A DNA stretch of 64,000 nt from UBA4055 sp964648295 (GTDB taxonomy: Bacteria; UBA4055): assembly GCA_964648295.1 (NCBI GenBank), contig CAZYNH010000007.1:62001-126000 (forward strand), given 5' to 3'. Positions 52,204 to 61,445 of this stretch are shown here, piece by piece. How positions within the stretch are numbered: position 1 is the stretch's first letter; every line of letters begins with the position of its first letter. The notes below the pieces were generated by a model. That model saw nothing but the letters and a program-made list of their open reading frames with translations, made no database searches and was not told the DNA's origin. The position numbers were made by a program, and so were the translations under genes.

Positions 52204-55200
52204 ATGAACATAGATTTTTCACCAATATTCTTTAAAGTTGACGGGGGATTTAAGCAGCCGGAAATTATAGCAGAGTCGCTACTGCTGGTCAAGGACATCA
52301 CCCAGAGCCACGGTCTGAAACTCGAAATGATGGAGTGGCTGAAAGCAAACGGCAGTCCGGTCTCATTCCTGCCCGAGATCAAAGCCGTGCACGATCATGC
52401 GAGAGAACTGTCAGGTATCGGTACAGGAGGGGAGATAAGGGAAGAGGATTTTCTCGTCCTCATGGAAAGATGCTCCGCGCAGGGACTCTTTGAAAAATTC
52501 AGAAAACCGCATTTCAGGAACTATAAAAAAAGCCTTCTAAAGCTTCTAAACCTCCTCGATCTGAAAGTGGGAGAGAATTTTGATAAAGCGGTATCGGACG
52601 ATCTTGAAAAGAACGGGCTTGTGCCAGAAGTACTTGACGGCGTAAAAAAGTTCATTAATGGGGAAGGCTATTATTTCAAAGGCCAGATATTTTCCGGAGC
52701 CGTTGAAAAGGCCGTGCCTGGGGATAATGTTTATTACATCAGCTTCACAGAAGGGGAATTTTCTGTATCGGAAAAAGAATTCATAAATTCGCTCGGTGCA
52801 CAAAAAATAAAATTTGAATCGGAAGGCAAATATTCACCTTTATCAAAAATTTTCAAGGGAGACAACGAAGCTGTATTAGATCCCGAAAGCGTAGAGTTTT
52901 ACGTGTCGTCCTCGATTTTGGATGAGGCGCAAAGAATAAAGCATCTGATCCTGCAGGCAGTAACGGGAAAAGACGGGTACAGCCTGAACGATTTTACCGT
53001 GGTCTGTCCGGACGAAGAGACTTTCAGGATACTTAACAACTATCTTTATGCGGAGGATATACCGGTTTACTCGTCATACAAATATGCGGGGAGTGATATA
53101 AATACAGATGTACTGAGGCTTTTCAAAGCCGGCGCGGAAGGCGACGCTCAGAGTATTCTTAATTTTTTTAACCTCTATATTGCTCAAAAACCGCTGCTGT
53201 TCGATGATCTGACGGAACACGATCTCAAAACCCTTATCGCGAAGCTGTTCGAGATAAAAGGGTCTGATTACAGGCTCAAAGCTTCCGGGGATATCAAAAA
53301 GTTTATAAGAGATTTCTTAAACGCTTCACTTACGGACGACAGAATAATGAACGCCGAAAAAGCTCTTGCAGTCATGAAATCAAAGCTGAAAAGCCTGAAG
53401 GCTGCTTTTAAATTACTCGGCAAAGAGCTTGAGACAGATATTTATACTTACGAGGAAACGGTCAAGAGGATCTTCGGCGATACTGAAAGGAAATTTACTG
53501 ATTATCTGGAATATTTATACCTCATCGCGACCAAAACAAATTCCGAAAAACTGAACAGGGATATGAACGGCGTGCGGATCATAATGCTGAACGAGCCTGC
53601 CCCGGCCGGAAAGTTCCTGATATTCTCAGGCATGACCGAAGACCGTTTTCTAAAGGCCTCTAATCCTTTAAAGATAGTGAGCAAAGAGAATTATTTCAGG
53701 CTGTATGAAAGCGTGTACGGAATTGATCCCGAAGAAGCGCTTTACGAAAACCTGCGGATGATCACTTCAGGCCCGATCGTACGGACAGCTTTTTTCGTAC
53801 CCCGCTGGGGCGAGGAGTTCATACCATCGACGAAGCTGGACATGATAACTGGCCTGTTACCGAAAAAGGCTCTTAAGATCGAAGTATTATCAAAGCGTGA
53901 AGTAAAAGATCCGCCTGAAGCAAAGTTCAGCGTCACGATCGCCGACAGGCTCGGAGAAAAAGATTTCGGCAGCCTGACAATAACGCAAAAAGAACCGAAA
54001 CCGAAAAGAGACCCGTTTTCGATCGGTCTTAAAGAGCGCGGAATGGAAAACAGGCTTGTTTCGGCTTCAAAGATCGAAAGTTTTATGTCCTGCCCCGCCG
54101 CTCATGCCCACGATCTTAATCTCGAATACGATTCGATCGAACCGCAGTTCCCTTTCACGAAAGGAAATTTCTATCACAATACGGTCGAGAAGTTCTTAAC
54201 GCATTTTAAGGGAAACGATCTTCTCGATCAAACAGATTTTGGAAAAGTTGTTTCGGGTCTGAGCGCGGGAAAAGGAAAAGAAAGTATAGCAAAAACCAGA
54301 TTCGGAGAGTTCCCCGAATTCCTTTTGTACGGAGTTGAGTACGAAAAATTTGCTGAGGCCTACGAAATTCTATCTGAAAAAATTAAAAGTTCGGACATAA
54401 TCAGCTTCATTGATTCAGAGCTTAAAAAGCAGGAGGAGAACGATCCTTATTCCTATTATGCCCGTATAAAACAGAGGTCGGAGATAATCGGATTTCTCGC
54501 ATGGCTGATGATCGAACTCGGTCCGACACCGGCTTCGGTCACGCGGACTTTCGAGACTGAGGTCAAGTTCGCGGACTTTTCGATATCGGAAGACCCTCCA
54601 ATAAGCATAAAAAGAGGCTATATAGATTTCCTTTTTGTAGATCATGCAGGCACGGTCAGAATAATAGATATAAAATCCAATAAAAAATTCGATAAGTTCG
54701 AAGAGGAGATTAAAAAATATCAGAAGGTTCAGCTGCTTTTATACCGCGAGGCTTTATCGAGGCGGATCAGGGGCGAAGCCGGCGTGAATTTTAGGCCTGA
54801 AAGGGAAGATGATAAACCTCAGGATGAAAAATGCACGATACTGCCGGGCGATTACTTCGATGACTTAGGCAAAGACACAAAAGTCGAGGCTTATTATTAT
54901 TCGCCGAATGATCCTCTCATGCTGTCTGTAAGGGATCAGAATTATGATGAATTTATCTTGAAGCTGAAAAAACGGCTCGATCCGAACGGCGAATTTAAGC
55001 CTGAAGCGTGCTCGAAATGCGAATACTGCGCGCTGTCTCAATCATGTCCCCAATTCGAAGATAAAAAATTCGAAAATAACGATGAATTCAAAAAAGACCC
55101 CGAAGCAAAAAAGCAGATACTTATCCTGAATGAAGTAAAGAAAGAGAATGATCCGAAAACCCGGACTAAAAAAATCATAATTTTCGACGGCGACAAAGAA

Positions 55201-58200
55201 GAAGCTCTTACCTATGACGGTAATATCATTATCTCAGCCGGAGCGGGAGCGGGAAAAACTGAAGTGCTCTCGTCAAAATACATCAGCCTGCTTCTCAATT
55301 CCGATGCAGGGCTTGAGAACATAGTCTGCATAACATTTACAAAAAAGGCCGCGGGCGAGATGCAGAAAAGGATATACTCAAAGCTGAAAGACATTCTTGA
55401 AAGCGGATATTTCTTCTCCGTTTACAAAGACGCCGATCCTGATTCGTACAAAATAAATGAAAAACAGAAAGAAAAGCTGTCAAAGATCAAAGAAGAGTTT
55501 TACGATAAGAATCTCATCTCGACCTTTCATTCGTTCTGCAATAAATTCATAGCGGAATACGGCTATTTTTCAGAAAATCTCAAAGCCTACGACATAGCGA
55601 TGGACCTGTCGGAAGATTTTACGGTCAGCGAAGAGGCTGTAAAATTCCTTAAGGTTAATTTCGATGCTCATTACGCAAATATCCTGAATTCAGCCATGAA
55701 TGGCGAGGAGTACGAAGAGTTCAAAAGCTGGCTCGGATCAAGGCATCTTATTTTCTCCGGAGATTTCGAAGGCGGATTTATACCCGATATTCTCAAACTT
55801 TACGGTGAAATGAAGCTGAGCGGAAAAGAATTAAATGAGAAAGATTGGATAAAGCCGCTGGGAGATTATCTGAAAGAGGTGGAAGAACGAATTCAAACAG
55901 AATTTGGCGGTTATTTCAGGATCAGAGAAGATATTTTGAGTCTCATAGAAAATGAAACGGACGAAAAACTCCTGACGCTTGGGGAGAAAATTAAGAATTA
56001 TAAAGGATTCAGCTATAAGCAGGCAGCAAAAAAATATCCCGATATTCTGGGATTGGCCGAAGAGTTTTTTGAATCGGAAGGCTATAAAGTATTCAATAAA
56101 AAGAATGTTGATCTTAACCTGAACGGAAAAGAATGGGCGATCAAAAAAGCGGTTTTCGCTATAGTCAAAGCGCTGGATGTCCATATTAACGAATTCAAGC
56201 GGGAAAAAGGTCTTTTGGAGCAGAGCGATCTTCACTCGCACTTCCTCGAAATGCTCAATGACGGCGAACTGAAGAAAAAGTTTCAGGACGGGTTCAGGTA
56301 TATTCTCGTCGATGAGTTCCAGGACACGAACTGGCTTCAGGATAAGATACTCGGGGTCCTGAAGGGCCAGGCTAACCGGTTCTTTCTCGTGGGCGATAAA
56401 AAGCAGTCCATCTACCGTTTTCAGCAGTGCGATGTGCAGATATTCGAGAAATATGAAAAATCCGACGGATTCAAGACTCTGTATTTCTCTGAAAACTACA
56501 GATCCGTGCCTGATATCGTGAACTTCAGCAATAAAGTATTCGAACAGAACGCGCCTAACGGATACGACATAATCAGGAACAATGACGAACGCCTGAAACC
56601 GGTAAAAAATGACAACAGATATTCCCGCACGGTCAATTTCGTCAATATCTGTACCAAGGATTCAAAAGATAAAAATGACGGGATCAAAGCCGGTGAGCTG
56701 AGCAGGATAAGTAAAATGTGCGAGGCTGCTTTTGTTGCTGATACGATCCTCGAGAGTTCGAAGAACGGTAAAAAATTCGGTTCGTGGGCGGTTCTGATCA
56801 GAAAATATACGCATATCGGCTATATTACCGAGGCTTTCAGAAAAAAGAGCATCCCTTACTCGCTGATCCTGAAAAAAGACCTTTTCGAGCTTGACGAGGT
56901 AAAAGAATTCGTGCTGATACTAAAGGCCGTACTAGGCGCCGCAGCGCCCGAGGAAATAGAATTCATACCGGCTTATAAAGAACTTTTATCAGGCATAAAA
57001 AAGGACGATCCTCTGCTTTCTCTCATCTTCAGCATCAGGAACAATAAGATTTACAAAAACTACCTTGCTTCATTTAATGATCACAGAACAAGATCTGCCA
57101 ATGTGGATATACTCAAAGAGACGCTTGTATCGCTTCTCGATAAGTCCGATAACGACAGGGAAAGATTTTTAACCGTGCTTGAAAAAAATGTCAAAGCCAA
57201 TTCCTCGGGAGTCGAGGTAAAAGATCCCGATGCGGTAACGATAATGACCGTCCACAGCGCGAAAGGACTTGAGTTCGATGATCTGATCGTAGCCAATGTT
57301 GACGAGGGAGGCGGAAATTTCACATCGCTTTTCAATTATCTCAATTTGTGCGGAGAAGGAAGCTGTTATACCGATTTTTCGATGGCCGGATACTCAACTC
57401 CCGGAGAAGGAGAGAAAAAGAATTTCTTCATTAACGAATACATAAAATATAAGAACAAGTATTTCGATGAGCTTGAAAGGGCGAATTTACTTTATGTGGC
57501 CCTGACGAGAGCCAAAAACTCCCTAACGGTCGTCATACAGACAAAAGAGGAATCAGGGAGCGGGGACGGCGAGAAAAAGGAAGGCTGGGCAAAGTATCTC
57601 AGGCAGTTCGGGAATGACAACGAAGGAAAGATCGAAGGTTTCAGTTTCATTCAGAAGGATATAGGCATATTCGACCTTAGCGAATACTTTGCTGAGGAGG
57701 GACAGGCGGAAGGTACATATCAGGCTGAGAGGGAATACGATCTGACCGGTCATGTAAAAAAAGACGGGCTGATATCCGCAACGGCGATCGCGCACGAGCA
57801 GGATGATGTTACGCATGAAAAGAGCAATACGGACGCTATTGATACCGGTAATTTCGTTCATCTCTTCATGAGTAAAAAGATAAAACAGATCTTCGCGCCT
57901 GATTTCGACCTCGAAAAAGAGCTTAAGGATTTCAAGAAAAAAGAAAGCGAACCGTCTTCCGTCAGCCTTGCGGCAGTTAAGAAAATGATAGAGAACATCA
58001 AAGCGGATCAGCTTTTCAAAAACTATGCGGAATGCGGTGAAGTCCTGTGCGAAAAGAACATTGTTATGGCGGACAAGAACATTCAGGGATACATAGACCT
58101 TGTTCTGATGTGCAAAGAAGAGGTTGTCGTGCTCGATTATAAGACTTATCTGCGTAAATTCCCAGATGAAGATCTTATAGCAACATACAAGAAACAGGTA

Positions 58201-58302
58201 GACATCTACGCCGAGGCTCTGGGCAAGATCTATCCCGACAAAAATATCAAAAAATATCTCTTCTTCATAGGCAGAGACAGTGCTGAGTTAAGAGAAATAT
58301 AA
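52204..58302 (+). CDS. Fused AddB-AddA helicase-nuclease (single 2032-residue polypeptide)
   Basis: This protein joins both subunits of the AddAB double-strand-break enzyme in one chain. Residues about 1-600 resemble the helicase-like part of AddB without a Walker A loop. The first nuclease follows: Cys630, His658, Asp808, Asp822-Ile-Lys824, then Cys939-x2-Cys942-x5-Cys948, the iron-sulphur layout of AddB. A UvrD-type helicase comes next: Walker A SAGAGAGKT (1011-1019), Walker B DEFQD (1370-1374), GDKKQSIYRF, TVHSAKGLEFD and motif VI YVALTRAK with Arg1769. The second, AddA-type nuclease has His1886, Asp1965 and Asp1978-Tyr-Lys1980. It should unwind and resect DNA ends for RecA loading. The reading frame is unbroken and the GGAG site precedes the ATG. 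Confidence 0.88.
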   Translation: MNIDFSPIFFKVDGGFKQPEIIAESLLLVKDITQSHGLKLEMMEWLKANGSPVSFLPEIKAVHDHARELSGIGTGGEIREEDFLVLMERCSAQGLFEKFRKPHFRNYKKSLLKLLNLLDLKVGENFDKAVSDDLEKNGLVPEVLDGVKKFINGEGYYFKGQIFSGAVEKAVPGDNVYYISFTEGEFSVSEKEFINSLGAQKIKFESEGKYSPLSKIFKGDNEAVLDPESVEFYVSSSILDEAQRIKHLILQAVTGKDGYSLNDFTVVCPDEETFRILNNYLYAEDIPVYSSYKYAGSDINTDVLRLFKAGAEGDAQSILNFFNLYIAQKPLLFDDLTEHDLKTLIAKLFEIKGSDYRLKASGDIKKFIRDFLNASLTDDRIMNAEKALAVMKSKLKSLKAAFKLLGKELETDIYTYEETVKRIFGDTERKFTDYLEYLYLIATKTNSEKLNRDMNGVRIIMLNEPAPAGKFLIFSGMTEDRFLKASNPLKIVSKENYFRLYESVYGIDPEEALYENLRMITSGPIVRTAFFVPRWGEEFIPSTKLDMITGLLPKKALKIEVLSKREVKDPPEAKFSVTIADRLGEKDFGSLTITQKEPKPKRDPFSIGLKERGMENRLVSASKIESFMSCPAAHAHDLNLEYDSIEPQFPFTKGNFYHNTVEKFLTHFKGNDLLDQTDFGKVVSGLSAGKGKESIAKTRFGEFPEFLLYGVEYEKFAEAYEILSEKIKSSDIISFIDSELKKQEENDPYSYYARIKQRSEIIGFLAWLMIELGPTPASVTRTFETEVKFADFSISEDPPISIKRGYIDFLFVDHAGTVRIIDIKSNKKFDKFEEEIKKYQKVQLLLYREALSRRIRGEAGVNFRPEREDDKPQDEKCTILPGDYFDDLGKDTKVEAYYYSPNDPLMLSVRDQNYDEFILKLKKRLDPNGEFKPEACSKCEYCALSQSCPQFEDKKFENNDEFKKDPEAKKQILILNEVKKENDPKTRTKKIIIFDGDKEEALTYDGNIIISAGAGAGKTEVLSSKYISLLLNSDAGLENIVCITFTKKAAGEMQKRIYSKLKDILESGYFFSVYKDADPDSYKINEKQKEKLSKIKEEFYDKNLISTFHSFCNKFIAEYGYFSENLKAYDIAMDLSEDFTVSEEAVKFLKVNFDAHYANILNSAMNGEEYEEFKSWLGSRHLIFSGDFEGGFIPDILKLYGEMKLSGKELNEKDWIKPLGDYLKEVEERIQTEFGGYFRIREDILSLIENETDEKLLTLGEKIKNYKGFSYKQAAKKYPDILGLAEEFFESEGYKVFNKKNVDLNLNGKEWAIKKAVFAIVKALDVHINEFKREKGLLEQSDLHSHFLEMLNDGELKKKFQDGFRYILVDEFQDTNWLQDKILGVLKGQANRFFLVGDKKQSIYRFQQCDVQIFEKYEKSDGFKTLYFSENYRSVPDIVNFSNKVFEQNAPNGYDIIRNNDERLKPVKNDNRYSRTVNFVNICTKDSKDKNDGIKAGELSRISKMCEAAFVADTILESSKNGKKFGSWAVLIRKYTHIGYITEAFRKKSIPYSLILKKDLFELDEVKEFVLILKAVLGAAAPEEIEFIPAYKELLSGIKKDDPLLSLIFSIRNNKIYKNYLASFNDHRTRSANVDILKETLVSLLDKSDNDRERFLTVLEKNVKANSSGVEVKDPDAVTIMTVHSAKGLEFDDLIVANVDEGGGNFTSLFNYLNLCGEGSCYTDFSMAGYSTPGEGEKKNFFINEYIKYKNKYFDELERANLLYVALTRAKNSLTVVIQTKEESGSGDGEKKEGWAKYLRQFGNDNEGKIEGFSFIQKDIGIFDLSEYFAEEGQAEGTYQAEREYDLTGHVKKDGLISATAIAHEQDDVTHEKSNTDAIDTGNFVHLFMSKKIKQIFAPDFDLEKELKDFKKKESEPSSVSLAAVKKMIENIKADQLFKNYAECGEVLCEKNIVMADKNIQGYIDLVLMCKEEVVVLDYKTYLRKFPDEDLIATYKKQVDIYAEALGKIYPDKNIKKYLFFIGRDSAELREI

Positions 58303-58314
58303 AAGGAGGCCATA

Positions 58315-59358
58315 ATGGCAGTTGAGAAACGACAGGCTGAAAGGATACTCGCTGCACTGCGCGCGCTGACTACGAACGGCTATATCAAAAAGGAATGGTT
58401 CATGGACGAATGCAGGATAAGCACGAGAACATTCGACAGGTTCATTGCGGACCTGAGGATGTATATACCCGTAAAGTATGACGACAGGGAAAGGCTTTAT
58501 GAGGTTGACAGGTCGAGGGATGCGAAAAGGACCACGATGCTGGAAGATTTTAAAGAACTTGCGCTAAAGGACGATTTTCTGCTTTTTTACGCTTTTGTGC
58601 GGAGTATGATCAGGAGCCGGTACTTTTTTCCGCCTTTCAGTACGGACGACGGAACTACTTCAAGACCTAAGAATTTTGAGAAAGTGCTAGAACTTCTCAA
58701 TGAGCTTGTTGACCGGCCGGACAGGAACCTTTATGAAAGGGTGGAATACTATATTTCCGGGCACTACCATCTGCGCAGGATGCATCATTATAAAGAAGTT
58801 ATAGAGAGAATTTTCAACAGCATGAAGACGGATGTGGTCCTCAGCTTCAAATATTTCAGTTCCGAATTGACGGTTCAGCCTCTCAAGCTTGTCTATTATA
58901 ACGGCAAGTGGTATCTTATAGCCTATCTCATAAGGTCTTCGAGGCATTCGGAGGAGTGCGGGCAGGTCAGAATGTATAAACTGGCGCATATCAAGGGTTC
59001 GAAACTGCTTCACGGGGAATATTTTCCTCTATATGAAGAACCTGAGTTCAGCTTTACGGAATCGTTCGGGCTGTATATGGATGAGGATGTAAAAGAAGCG
59101 GAAGTGAATCTTTACGGAACGGCCGCGGCGGACGCGCCTGAAATAGACTGGCACAAGGATCAGAGGACCGAGACATTTACGGGCAAGGATGGAAAGACCT
59201 GCGCGCGGATAAGGCTGAAATATCCGGAAAAGGGCGGTGTGGAGCTTGTTTCGAGAGTGCTTTCGTTCGGGACCAATGCGGAGATCGTTTCGCCTCCGGA
59301 GCTTAGGAAAAAGTGGCTGGACGAGATAAAGAAAATGGCGGAGAAATTCGCGAAATAA
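58315..59358 (+). CDS. WYL-domain transcriptional regulator
   Basis: This 347-residue protein starts 12 nt after the AddBA stop behind AAGGAGG. The N-terminal winged helix-turn-helix is RQAERILAALRALTTNGYIKKEWFMDECRISTRTFDRFIADL. The WYL domain covers about residues 165-250 (VVLSFKYFSSELTVQPLKLVYYNGKWYLIAYLI, then VRMYKLAHI), and a C-terminal WCX-like part (about 250-347) follows. Known WYL regulators such as PafBC and DriD respond to single-stranded DNA, and many sit with defence or repair genes. Cotranscription with a DNA-end-processing enzyme fits such a role; the ligand is inferred. Confidence 0.88.
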   Translation: MAVEKRQAERILAALRALTTNGYIKKEWFMDECRISTRTFDRFIADLRMYIPVKYDDRERLYEVDRSRDAKRTTMLEDFKELALKDDFLLFYAFVRSMIRSRYFFPPFSTDDGTTSRPKNFEKVLELLNELVDRPDRNLYERVEYYISGHYHLRRMHHYKEVIERIFNSMKTDVVLSFKYFSSELTVQPLKLVYYNGKWYLIAYLIRSSRHSEECGQVRMYKLAHIKGSKLLHGEYFPLYEEPEFSFTESFGLYMDEDVKEAEVNLYGTAAADAPEIDWHKDQRTETFTGKDGKTCARIRLKYPEKGGVELVSRVLSFGTNAEIVSPPELRKKWLDEIKKMAEKFAK

Positions 59359-59366
59359 ATCTTGTC

Positions 59367-59399
59367 TGCCGTTATGTGGCGTTATGATTTGCTTATATT
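59367..59399 (+). promoter_or_regulatory. Palindrome-bearing promoter cassette, copy B
   Basis: TGCC-GTTATGT-GGCG (59367-59381) lies 12 nt before TATATT (59394-59399). The first base departs from the CGCC of the other copies. It lies right after the WYL gene and before only a 16-codon open frame. Confidence 0.55.
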
Positions 59400-59431
59400 G
59401 CTCATGTAAACCTAAACAGCAGGATGGCATC

Positions 59432-59482
59432 ATGAGTAGAAGGAAGATATTTGAATTTAATTCTGTAACAGCGGGGACCTGA
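59432..59482 (+). pseudogene. Short 16-codon open frame, perhaps a remnant
   Basis: The frame MSRRKIFEFNSVTAGT starts at ATG 59432, behind AGGATGG and 33 nt after the copy B -10 box, and stops at TGA 59480-59482. It has the layout of a real gene start but is very short. It could be the 5' stump of a gene lost when the downstream HTH-Panacea pair was acquired, or a leader peptide. No homology is recognised. Confidence 0.3.
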
Positions 59483-59520
59483 TGTGACGGTTGCCTATAT
59501 CTCTTTTAAGATTTTTTTGA

Positions 59521-59574
59521 GTGTTAACAAATATTAACATAAATATTGACAAAAAATATTAACACCCGTATATT
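59521..59574 (+). promoter_or_regulatory. Promoter with TTAACA repeats before the HTH-Panacea gene
   Basis: TTGACA (59546-59551) and TATATT (59569-59574) are 17 nt apart. ATATTAACA occurs at 59531-59539 and 59556-59564, and GTGTTAA (59521-59527) is the inverse of TTAACAC (59559-59565). These repeats flank the -35 box and fill the spacer, so a bound repressor would block polymerase. The downstream HTH protein is the likely binder. Confidence 0.6.
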
Positions 59575-59604
59575 TCCGAAAAAGTAATGTGGGAGGGTGG
59601 CGCT

Positions 59605-60327
59605 ATGGCAATGGGCGAATACATCAGAAAGCAGAGGGTTGAGCGCGGTTATTCACAATCTTATGTGGCTGAAGCGCTCCGGATCACGCGGCAGACATAT
59701 ATGAAAATCGAATCGGGCGGAAAGGACGCCACTATTGAACAGCTTAAGGTACTGTCGGGGATTTTCAATATGCCATTCGAAGATCTTGCGGTCGAGAAAG
59801 TTCCGCAGCCCAAATATCGCAAAAAGACGCTGCAGGGCGAGGCCGGAAAAGCACCAGGTGATAATCTTTTCAGCCCGGGGGGAACAACATCAAAATTCAC
59901 TGAAACATTCCTTCATGTCACATCCAGAATATCTTCACTTCCCGAATCCGGAGAGAGCGCTTTATGCACAATTCTTTATCTGACGGACAGAGACTACTAT
60001 ATCAAATATGGAAAGCACCTTACCGGGATTAAATATTTAAAAACATTCAACGGTCCGTATCCTGAAAATTTTAAAGAATTGGTTGGAAAGATGATAAACG
60101 AGAACCTCATATTGTGCTTAGAGGCCGGAAAGTTCAAATATGAGAATAAAAAATACCTTCCGGTGCGCCGAGAAAACGAAGAAATGTTCAGCGCGGGGGA
60201 GTATCGCCATATAGAACAAACGATCTCGAGGTATGGCGGATTAAGCAGTGACGATCTCTTGTCCATATTATGCAGGGATAAGAATTATTTGAATACGACG
60301 ACGGGGGCGGTCATTCGGATCGGGTAA
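59605..60327 (+). CDS. XRE-type HTH plus Panacea (SocA-like) domain protein, candidate antitoxin
   Basis: From ATG 59605, behind GGGAGGG, this encodes 240 residues. The N-terminal HTH is GEYIRKQRVERGYSQSYVAE, then LRITRQTYMKIESGGKD (about 3-65). A linker leads to a Panacea/DUF4065 domain (about 105-200) with TILYLTDRDYYIKYGKHLTG and KTFNGPYPENFKELV. Panacea domains occur in antitoxins that neutralise many unrelated toxins (PanAT systems) and in the SocA adaptor. The HTH could bind the TTAACA repeats upstream. An in-frame ATG at 59587 precedes the binding site and is not used. The next gene begins 8 nt later. Confidence 0.8.
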   Translation: MAMGEYIRKQRVERGYSQSYVAEALRITRQTYMKIESGGKDATIEQLKVLSGIFNMPFEDLAVEKVPQPKYRKKTLQGEAGKAPGDNLFSPGGTTSKFTETFLHVTSRISSLPESGESALCTILYLTDRDYYIKYGKHLTGIKYLKTFNGPYPENFKELVGKMINENLILCLEAGKFKYENKKYLPVRRENEEMFSAGEYRHIEQTISRYGGLSSDDLLSILCRDKNYLNTTTGAVIRIG

Positions 60328-60335
60328 TAAAAAAA

Positions 60336-60779
60336 ATGATCGAGTCTAATGAAAATATCGAAACTCCGATGTACGCGTTCGATGCCTACTGGATAAACCC
60401 TGAAGGTGAGATCACAGGCGTGCCTGAAAAGCATATAAACAGGATCCTGGATCATCCGGAATACTTTGGATATACACGCGATGAAGTTCTGAACAGGTTT
60501 ACGAAATTCGGGGAGAAGCTCGGATGGGAGGGCAGAGCACGAGATGAGATCTTTATAGAACTTTTCTCAAAAGGCTGGATAAGGGTGCGAAAAAACAAAG
60601 ACATATCCGTGAGCATTCAGACCGGCTCTTACGGAAAGAAAGAGAAAGCGCATATTAAAAAACTGGCGCTAATGATGCTTGAGAATAAGGACAATATGCA
60701 ATTCAGCGCGGTGATCACTACCTTCAAAGGCGGTGAGATCAGAACTTCGCTTTCGGACCTGGCTAAGATCAAAGCTTAG
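60336..60779 (+). CDS. Small unknown protein, partner of the HTH-Panacea gene (candidate toxin)
   Basis: This 147-residue protein starts 8 nt after the Panacea gene, so the two form one operon. The N-terminal half has AYWINPEGEITGVPEKHINRI, then HPEYFGYTRDEV and EGRARDEIFIELFSKGWIRVRK, a pattern that looks like a small recurring domain in hypothetical proteins from many bacteria. The C-terminal part is basic and beta-rich. No membrane helix, nuclease or nucleotidyltransferase motif is seen. By position it could be the toxin of a PanAT-like pair; the sequence alone does not show toxicity. Confidence 0.65.
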   Translation: MIESNENIETPMYAFDAYWINPEGEITGVPEKHINRILDHPEYFGYTRDEVLNRFTKFGEKLGWEGRARDEIFIELFSKGWIRVRKNKDISVSIQTGSYGKKEKAHIKKLALMMLENKDNMQFSAVITTFKGGEIRTSLSDLAKIKA

Positions 60780-60784
60780 AATTA

Positions 60785-60843
60785 CAAAAATAATATTTTT
60801 TCTTACTCCGCCGTTATTTGGCGATGTAGTTTGTTTATATTAC
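60785..60843 (+). promoter_or_regulatory. Palindrome-bearing promoter cassette, copy C
   Basis: CGCC-GTTATTT-GGCG (60809-60823) lies 12 nt before TATATT (60836-60841), followed by ACC. The whole 59-nt stretch, starting with an AAAAATAAT tract and TCTTACTC, is nearly the same as copy D at 61445-61503. The gene start is 31 nt after the -10 box. Confidence 0.65.
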
Positions 60844-60872
60844 CTGTGATCATTAAAACTCGGAGGAGCCGT

Positions 60873-61445
60873 ATGTTCAGATCTGATCTTACAAAACTGA
60901 TGAACGAGAGGCAAAAAGCAGCCGGATATTCTAATGAAGATATCGCAGGCGGACTCGGATACACGGGTCATAGCCAGATCGAAGTAGCCGGAATGATCGG
61001 AAAGATATTTAATGACCGGATCTTGTGCTTAGATCACGGCAGGTATGATTTCAAATATACCGGGGAGGAGCTTGTAAGAGAAATATGCCGCATTCTCGAA
61101 ATTGACGAAGAAACGGCCGACAGCGGGATAAGGAAAATAAAAAATGAAGTGGTAAGGCTGAGGGAAAGATTTCACGGCTATATAAAAATAATTCCCGAGA
61201 ACGAAGTCAGGCCTACAGGATTCTTATCAGCCGTGGGCATTCATTTTGAGACAACGATAAAACTGCCTGTCGAACTCACTGACGAAGATCCGGAGATCAG
61301 GCTGGAAAAAGTTACTAAGATCTGCAGGGATCATTTTGTTAAGAGCAACGGAACGCTCAAAGGACAGCACGGAAAGATCATGTCGTACAGATACTTTTAT
61401 GGGCAGAATGAGTATGCAGAGGTGAAAATTGATGATCTGCTGTAG
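60873..61445 (+). CDS. Unknown protein with possible N-terminal HTH
   Basis: From ATG 60873, behind GGAGGA, this encodes 190 residues. The start FRSDLTKLMNERQKAAGYSNEDIAGGLGYTGHSQI may form a helix-turn-helix. A helical middle (VREICRILEIDEETADSGIRKIKNEVVRLRERF) and a beta-rich end (FLSAVGIHFETTIKLP, then YRYFYGQNEYAEVKIDDLL) follow. No family is recognised. It is transcribed from its own palindrome-bearing promoter. The frame continues 14 codons upstream through the promoter and is not used. Confidence 0.65.
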   Translation: MFRSDLTKLMNERQKAAGYSNEDIAGGLGYTGHSQIEVAGMIGKIFNDRILCLDHGRYDFKYTGEELVREICRILEIDEETADSGIRKIKNEVVRLRERFHGYIKIIPENEVRPTGFLSAVGIHFETTIKLPVELTDEDPEIRLEKVTKICRDHFVKSNGTLKGQHGKIMSYRYFYGQNEYAEVKIDDLL

